Part shown: positions 5,831 through 8,124 of the stretch, piece after piece
Numbering within the stretch: the stretch's first letter is position 1
How the letters are laid out: each line of letters opens with the position of its first letter
Assembly (NCBI GenBank): GCA_910579745.1
Contig: CAJTVH010000086.1
Location: 1-8,124, forward strand
Source of the DNA: an uncultured Clostridia bacterium
Lineage (GTDB): Bacteria; Bacillota; Clostridia; Lachnospirales; CAG-274
Reading direction: 5' to 3'
DNA length: 8,124 nt
Notes under the pieces: generated by a model
Seen by the model: only the letters and a program-made list of their open reading frames with translations
What the model was told of the DNA's origin: nothing
The model's database searches: none
Translations under genes and position numbers: made by a program

Positions 5831-5995
5831 TACAGCGTATCTGAAAACTAAAATACGCGCGAAAAATTATAAAAAATAAAACGAAACAGAAAGGCTTTTC
5901 TGTTTAATTAAACCGTTTTCGTTTATTTTTTAATAATTTTTTGGTTATTTCGCGTATATAACTGATAGCTTATGATAGTTTTCAGATACGCCCTA
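5831..5995. mobile_element. MITE-like 161-bp palindromic element flanked by TA, next to the ybaK-type gene
   Basis: The element spans 5833-5993. Its left end CAGCGTATCTGAAAACTA matches the complement of the right end in 16 of 18 positions (only the two outermost bases differ), and TA flanks both sides (5831-5832, 5994-5995). Further inside, ATACGCG on the left matches CGCGTAT on the right, and TTATAAAAAATAAAACGAAA mirrors the segment from about 5911. The centre is a perfect hairpin AACAGAAA/TTTCTGTT (5885-5892, 5897-5904). There is no ORF. The right TA ends 1 bp before the YbaK stop triplet, so YbaK mRNA would read straight into a long hairpin that may act as its terminator. The ends do not resemble those of the element in the kinase. 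Confidence 0.7.
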
Positions 5996-5996
5996 A

Positions 5997-6467
5997 TTAT
6001 AAATAGCCTTTGCATACATCAATCCACTCATAATAATTAGAGTATTTTTCCAGCTCGTCTATAGTTAATTCTATAGCGCTATTACCGCTTCCGCAAGCTG
6101 GAAAAACCGTGCCAAACCTTTTTAATGATTTATCAAGGTAAACAGTTACCATATCATTGACAGCAAATGGGCAGACTCCTCCTACAGCGTGTCCAATCAT
6201 CATTAATACTTCATCAGGCGCTAGCATTTTAGCCTTTGTTTTAAACCTCGCCTTATATTTGGGATTATCAATTTTAGCGTCGCCCGCGGTAACAATTAAA
6301 ATAGGATTTCCGTCAACCATAAAAGAAAGTGTCTTGGCAATTCGACAAGGCTCGCATTTTAAAGCTTTCGCCGCCAGTTCAACAGTGGCGCTTGACACGT
6401 CAAATTCCATTATTCGATTTTCTATACCAAATTTCTTAAAATATTCCTTTACAATATCTATCGACAT
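5997..6467 (-). CDS. YbaK/ProX-type aminoacyl-tRNA deacylase (tRNA editing) family protein
   Basis: The 156-aa product is the normal length for a free-standing YbaK/EbsC domain. These proteins hydrolyse wrongly charged aminoacyl-tRNA, commonly Cys- or Ala-tRNA(Pro), in the cytoplasm. Visible features are SSATVELAAKALKCEPCRIAKTL, with the conserved substrate-site lysine K45, AGDAKID (61-67), the GHAVGGVCPF loop (92-101, corresponding to the family's GG-x-x-PF motif) and the closing GSGNSAIELT strand (126-135). The exact substrate cannot be read. I start it at ATG 6465-6467 because AAGGAGG (6477-6483, complement) lies 9 nt upstream. The frame is open for 104 more codons upstream, but that part is the cupin half of a broken regulator, so a 260-aa fusion call would probably be an artefact. 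No lesions are seen. Confidence 0.88.
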   Translation of the reverse strand: MSIDIVKEYFKKFGIENRIMEFDVSSATVELAAKALKCEPCRIAKTLSFMVDGNPILIVTAGDAKIDNPKYKARFKTKAKMLAPDEVLMMIGHAVGGVCPFAVNDMVTVYLDKSLKRFGTVFPACGSGNSAIELTIDELEKYSNYYEWIDVCKGYL

Positions 6468-7051
6468 ATATGTAGACCTCCTTAAACTCTCTATATAATT
6501 AACTGGATAAAATATTGTGTTGTAAACCTCGCAAATATTTTCAAACATCCTATTATAGGAATTGGGAATATCCCCGCGAAAACGAATAGGATGTTTTTCC
6601 TCCAAAATTATTTCCCTTCCATTCAAAATCATTAACAATTTTCCTATAGCCACAAAAATATATTCCTCAACACCACTGTCATGTTCATCTGAATTATGTG
6701 AACATCCAAAGTCAAACTCCATAAAAAATCTCTCCATACCGCGTACAGGGGCATAAGTAAATAGAGTATACACTTTCATTTTCCCATTATCTTTTAAGAT
6801 ATAATCTTATTTTTATTAACACTTGTAATAATGTAATCCGCCTGCCGTTCGTCTAAAAAAGAAGAAAGAGGTGTACCTGTAACTATTTTTTTCTAAAAAG
6901 CCGTAATTATGGGAACTGACTGCCCTGGCTCAATTTGTCCCAGCATAGGCTTTGTAACCTTTGTAATATGCGAGACTTCATCTAAACTTAAATTTCTTAT
7001 CATTCTTATTACTTTCAGTTTTTCTCATTTTGTTAAAATGGGTAAATCCAC
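6468..7051 (-). pseudogene. Decayed XRE-cupin transcriptional regulator, lacking its own stop before the YbaK gene
   Basis: The N-terminal part in one frame reads a helix-turn-helix (LKVIRMIRNLSLDEVSHIT, then T-K-P-M-L-G-Q-I-E-P-G-Q-S-V-P). After a frameshift near 6806-6815 comes a cupin domain (GKMKVYTLFTYAP..., GCSHNSDEHDSGVEEYIF, PIRFRGDIPNSY). This HTH-plus-cupin order is that of PuuR/SutR-type repressors of about 180 aa. Lesions: TGA 7025-7027, TAG 6893-6895, a frameshift and then TAA 6794-6796, and Pro replacing the usual Arg in the I-E-R-G motif. The cupin frame has no stop and continues in phase through the ribosome site into the YbaK start. The presumed start is GTG at 7049-7051 with AAAGGAAC upstream. 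A possible promoter is TTGAAA (7103-7108) / TATAAT (7083-7088), but its spacer is only 14 bp. Confidence 0.82.
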
Positions 7052-7135
7052 ATTAGTTCCTTTTGTTTGTATGTCATAATATATTATAACACCTTTTTTT
7101 ATTTTCAAGATATAATAAAAAAAATTATAACAAAT

Positions 7136-7180
7136 AAAAACCAATCTATCAAAATAAAATTATTCTATAGATTGGTTTTT
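7136..7180. terminator. Long hairpin, probable bidirectional terminator between the dehydrogenase remnant and the XRE-cupin pseudogene
   Basis: AAAAACCAATCTAT (7136-7149) is perfectly complementary to ATAGATTGGTTTTT (7167-7180), with a 17-nt loop. A T-run forms the outer stem on either strand, so it could stop transcription both ways. A small non-autonomous repeat is the alternative; there is no clear flanking duplication. Confidence 0.45.
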
Positions 7181-7393
7181 GTTTACAATAATTCCATTTA
7201 TGACAATTCACGAAATTTTTAGCGAAAAACAATAAAAGGATCGTTTGATATATCAGGTTTATTATAGTTTTCTTGTTTATTCTTTTATTGTTTCACTATA
7301 ATAAAAAATTTACGTTCTCATCTCCATATTACAATTCATTTGCATTTCCCATTTTTTAATTACACTCACTTTTTGAAAAGCTATCCAAAAAAT
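7181..7393. other. AT-rich intergenic sequence with nested inverted repeats, no gene seen
   Basis: No frame longer than about 40 codons and no ribosome site plus start. Two interleaved inverted repeats are present: AAACAATAAAAG (7227-7238) / CTTTTATTGTTT (7282-7293), and TTTATTATAG (7258-7267) / CTATAATAAA (7296-7305). They may be remains of another palindromic element. Confidence 0.4.
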
Positions 7394-7448
7394 ATTAAAA
7401 GATTCAGGCTATTCTAATGCTTTTTATTAATTCATAGGATCTTTTAAT
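7394..7448 (-). terminator. Terminator-like hairpin after the dehydrogenase remnant
   Basis: ATTAAAAGAT (7394-7403) pairs with ATCTTTTAAT (7439-7448), and CTAT/ATAG pair further inside. On the minus strand the hairpin is followed by TATTTTTT. It starts 13 nt after the alcohol dehydrogenase stop, the expected place for that gene's terminator. The stem is imperfect and AT-rich. Confidence 0.45.
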
Positions 7449-7460
7449 TTTTTAATCGGC

Positions 7461-8030
7461 TTATAAAGCGAGTTTGTAAATATTACATATATCCTCTAAA
7501 CCAAGTTTTTTAAAATTACCCGTGGTTCCTCTTCCAATAAGACATTTTTCAGCCATTTTCTTAAAATCAGAACTATCAATTTCAACCTCCGATAGTCTGA
7601 TAGGAAGATCAAGAGATTTATACCAATTTTCAAGACGTTTAATCATCTCTGTGATTATTCTCTCTTTCTCATTATAAGCAAAATCAATATCAAATACTCT
7701 ATGAGCGAATTGAATAAATTTATCGATATTTTCTTTATAAACATATTTAATCCAAGCTGGAGTAATAATTGAAAGTCCCGCACCATGAGTAAGATTATAT
7801 AAAGCACTAAGTTCATGCTCTATATGATGAGACGCCCAGTCGCCTATTCTTCCCGTATTTAAAAGGCCATTATGAGCGAGCGTTCCAACCCACATAATTT
7901 CCGCCATTATGTTATAGTCATACTGTTCATTCACAGCTATAGGAGCGTTTAAAATAACTGTTTTCATAGACGCCTCAAGAAGCCTGTCTGTAAAATCTAC
8001 TTTATCAACCTGTGTAAAATATCTTTCCAA
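7461..8030 (-). pseudogene. 5'-truncated iron-containing alcohol dehydrogenase (butanol dehydrogenase / YqhD type)
   Basis: The 189 codons match the C-terminal half of NAD(P)H-dependent butanol/aldehyde dehydrogenases of the iron-dependent ADH superfamily, usually about 385-395 aa. The family core is clear: AEIMWVGTLAHNGLLNTGR (43-61), then DWASHHIEHELSALYNLTHG with the two metal-binding histidines H68 and H82 spaced 14 apart as in YqhD/FucO. The usual C-terminus GNFKKLGLEDICNIYKLAL is present. The whole Rossmann-like NAD(P)-binding half and the first two metal ligands (an Asp and a His) are missing. The first open codon is TTG at 8030 with no ribosome site; an in-frame TAA lies 5 codons upstream, and homology stops at L-E-R-Y-F-T, where intact proteins read M-E-R-Y-F-T. 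The remnant cannot be catalytic. Within the fragment there are no stops, which suggests recent truncation. An intact copy elsewhere in the genome is possible. Confidence 0.88.
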
Positions 8031-8081
8031 ATTGTAAAATTTTTATAATGATGCATTGGATTGTATAAGGAGATGAGAAGT

Positions 8082-8124
8082 ATGTTAAATAAAAAGGGCC
8101 AGCGGGAACTGGCGTATGTGGTTA
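8082..8124 (+). CDS. Start of a plus-strand gene, possibly an RNA ligase family protein (continues beyond the window)
   Basis: Fourteen codons are visible, MLNKKGQRELAYVV. The ATG is preceded by AAGGAGATGAG (8067-8077) at good spacing, and the coding start has clearly higher G+C than the sequence to its left. A TATAAT (8044-8049) lies upstream, but I see no good -35 partner; any such box would fall inside the dehydrogenase remnant. The peptide resembles, from memory, the N-terminus of ATP-dependent RNA ligase family proteins of clostridia (…R-x-L-A-Y-V…). With 14 residues this is only a suggestion; that a gene starts here is much safer than its name. Confidence 0.6.
   Translation, partial: MLNKKGQRELAYVV

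Noticed and set aside
5997..6779. A genuine 260-aa cupin-YbaK fusion enzyme.
   Set aside because: YbaK has its own strong ribosome site and normal length from 6467. The upstream part is the C-terminal portion of a regulator whose HTH is broken by stops and a frameshift.
1..8124. tRNA, rRNA, riboswitch, integrase or attachment sites.
   Set aside because: I saw no cloverleaf-like block, rRNA-like sequence, recognisable riboswitch core or recombinase motif on either strand.

Overview
The window looks like chromosomal DNA from a low-G+C (roughly one third by eye) clostridial Firmicute, probably Lachnospirales-like. The evidence is AAGGAGG-type ribosome sites on almost every intact gene, an AgrC/AgrA-style (GHKL/LytTR) two-component pair, a butanol-dehydrogenase-type iron alcohol dehydrogenase and a YbaK-type tRNA editing protein. 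Nearly everything is on the minus strand, so transcription runs from high to low coordinates. A plus-strand gene begins only at the right edge.

Right part (about 8124 to 5831): the first codons of a plus-strand gene (8082 to edge) abut a 5'-truncated alcohol dehydrogenase remnant (8030-7461). Next comes an AT-rich gap with two hairpins, then a decayed XRE-cupin regulator (7051-6468) whose cupin frame runs without a stop into an intact YbaK/ProX-type deacylase with its own ribosome site (6467-5997). A 161-bp palindromic element flanked by TA sits just past the YbaK stop codon. The stretch from 5830 to 5357 holds terminator-like hairpins and at most a tiny gene remnant.

Central operon (about 5317 to 396): a promoter preceded by two direct repeats 21 bp apart, typical of LytTR operators, drives an intact LytTR response regulator (5254-4541). 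Overlapping it by 8 nt is its GHKL sensor kinase (4548-2942), now a pseudogene. The kinase has four in-frame stops in its own sequence, a frameshift, a 21-bp duplication of the phosphoacceptor region and a 91-bp TA-flanked palindromic element. Four closely spaced proteins without signal peptides follow: 233 aa, 57 aa, 252 aa and 220 aa. The 252- and 220-aa proteins share several motifs and look like distant paralogues. I infer that these four are the output of the two-component system. Their function is unknown, and this is the best candidate here for an undescribed system, although in this strain the sensor is dead and the regulator is orphaned.

Left edge: a separate XRE-family regulator (248 to beyond base 1) with its own good promoter and a palindrome over the -35 box. 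The window as a whole is dominated by gene decay, with three clear pseudogenes, one tiny possible remnant and two MITE-like insertions, next to intact small genes.
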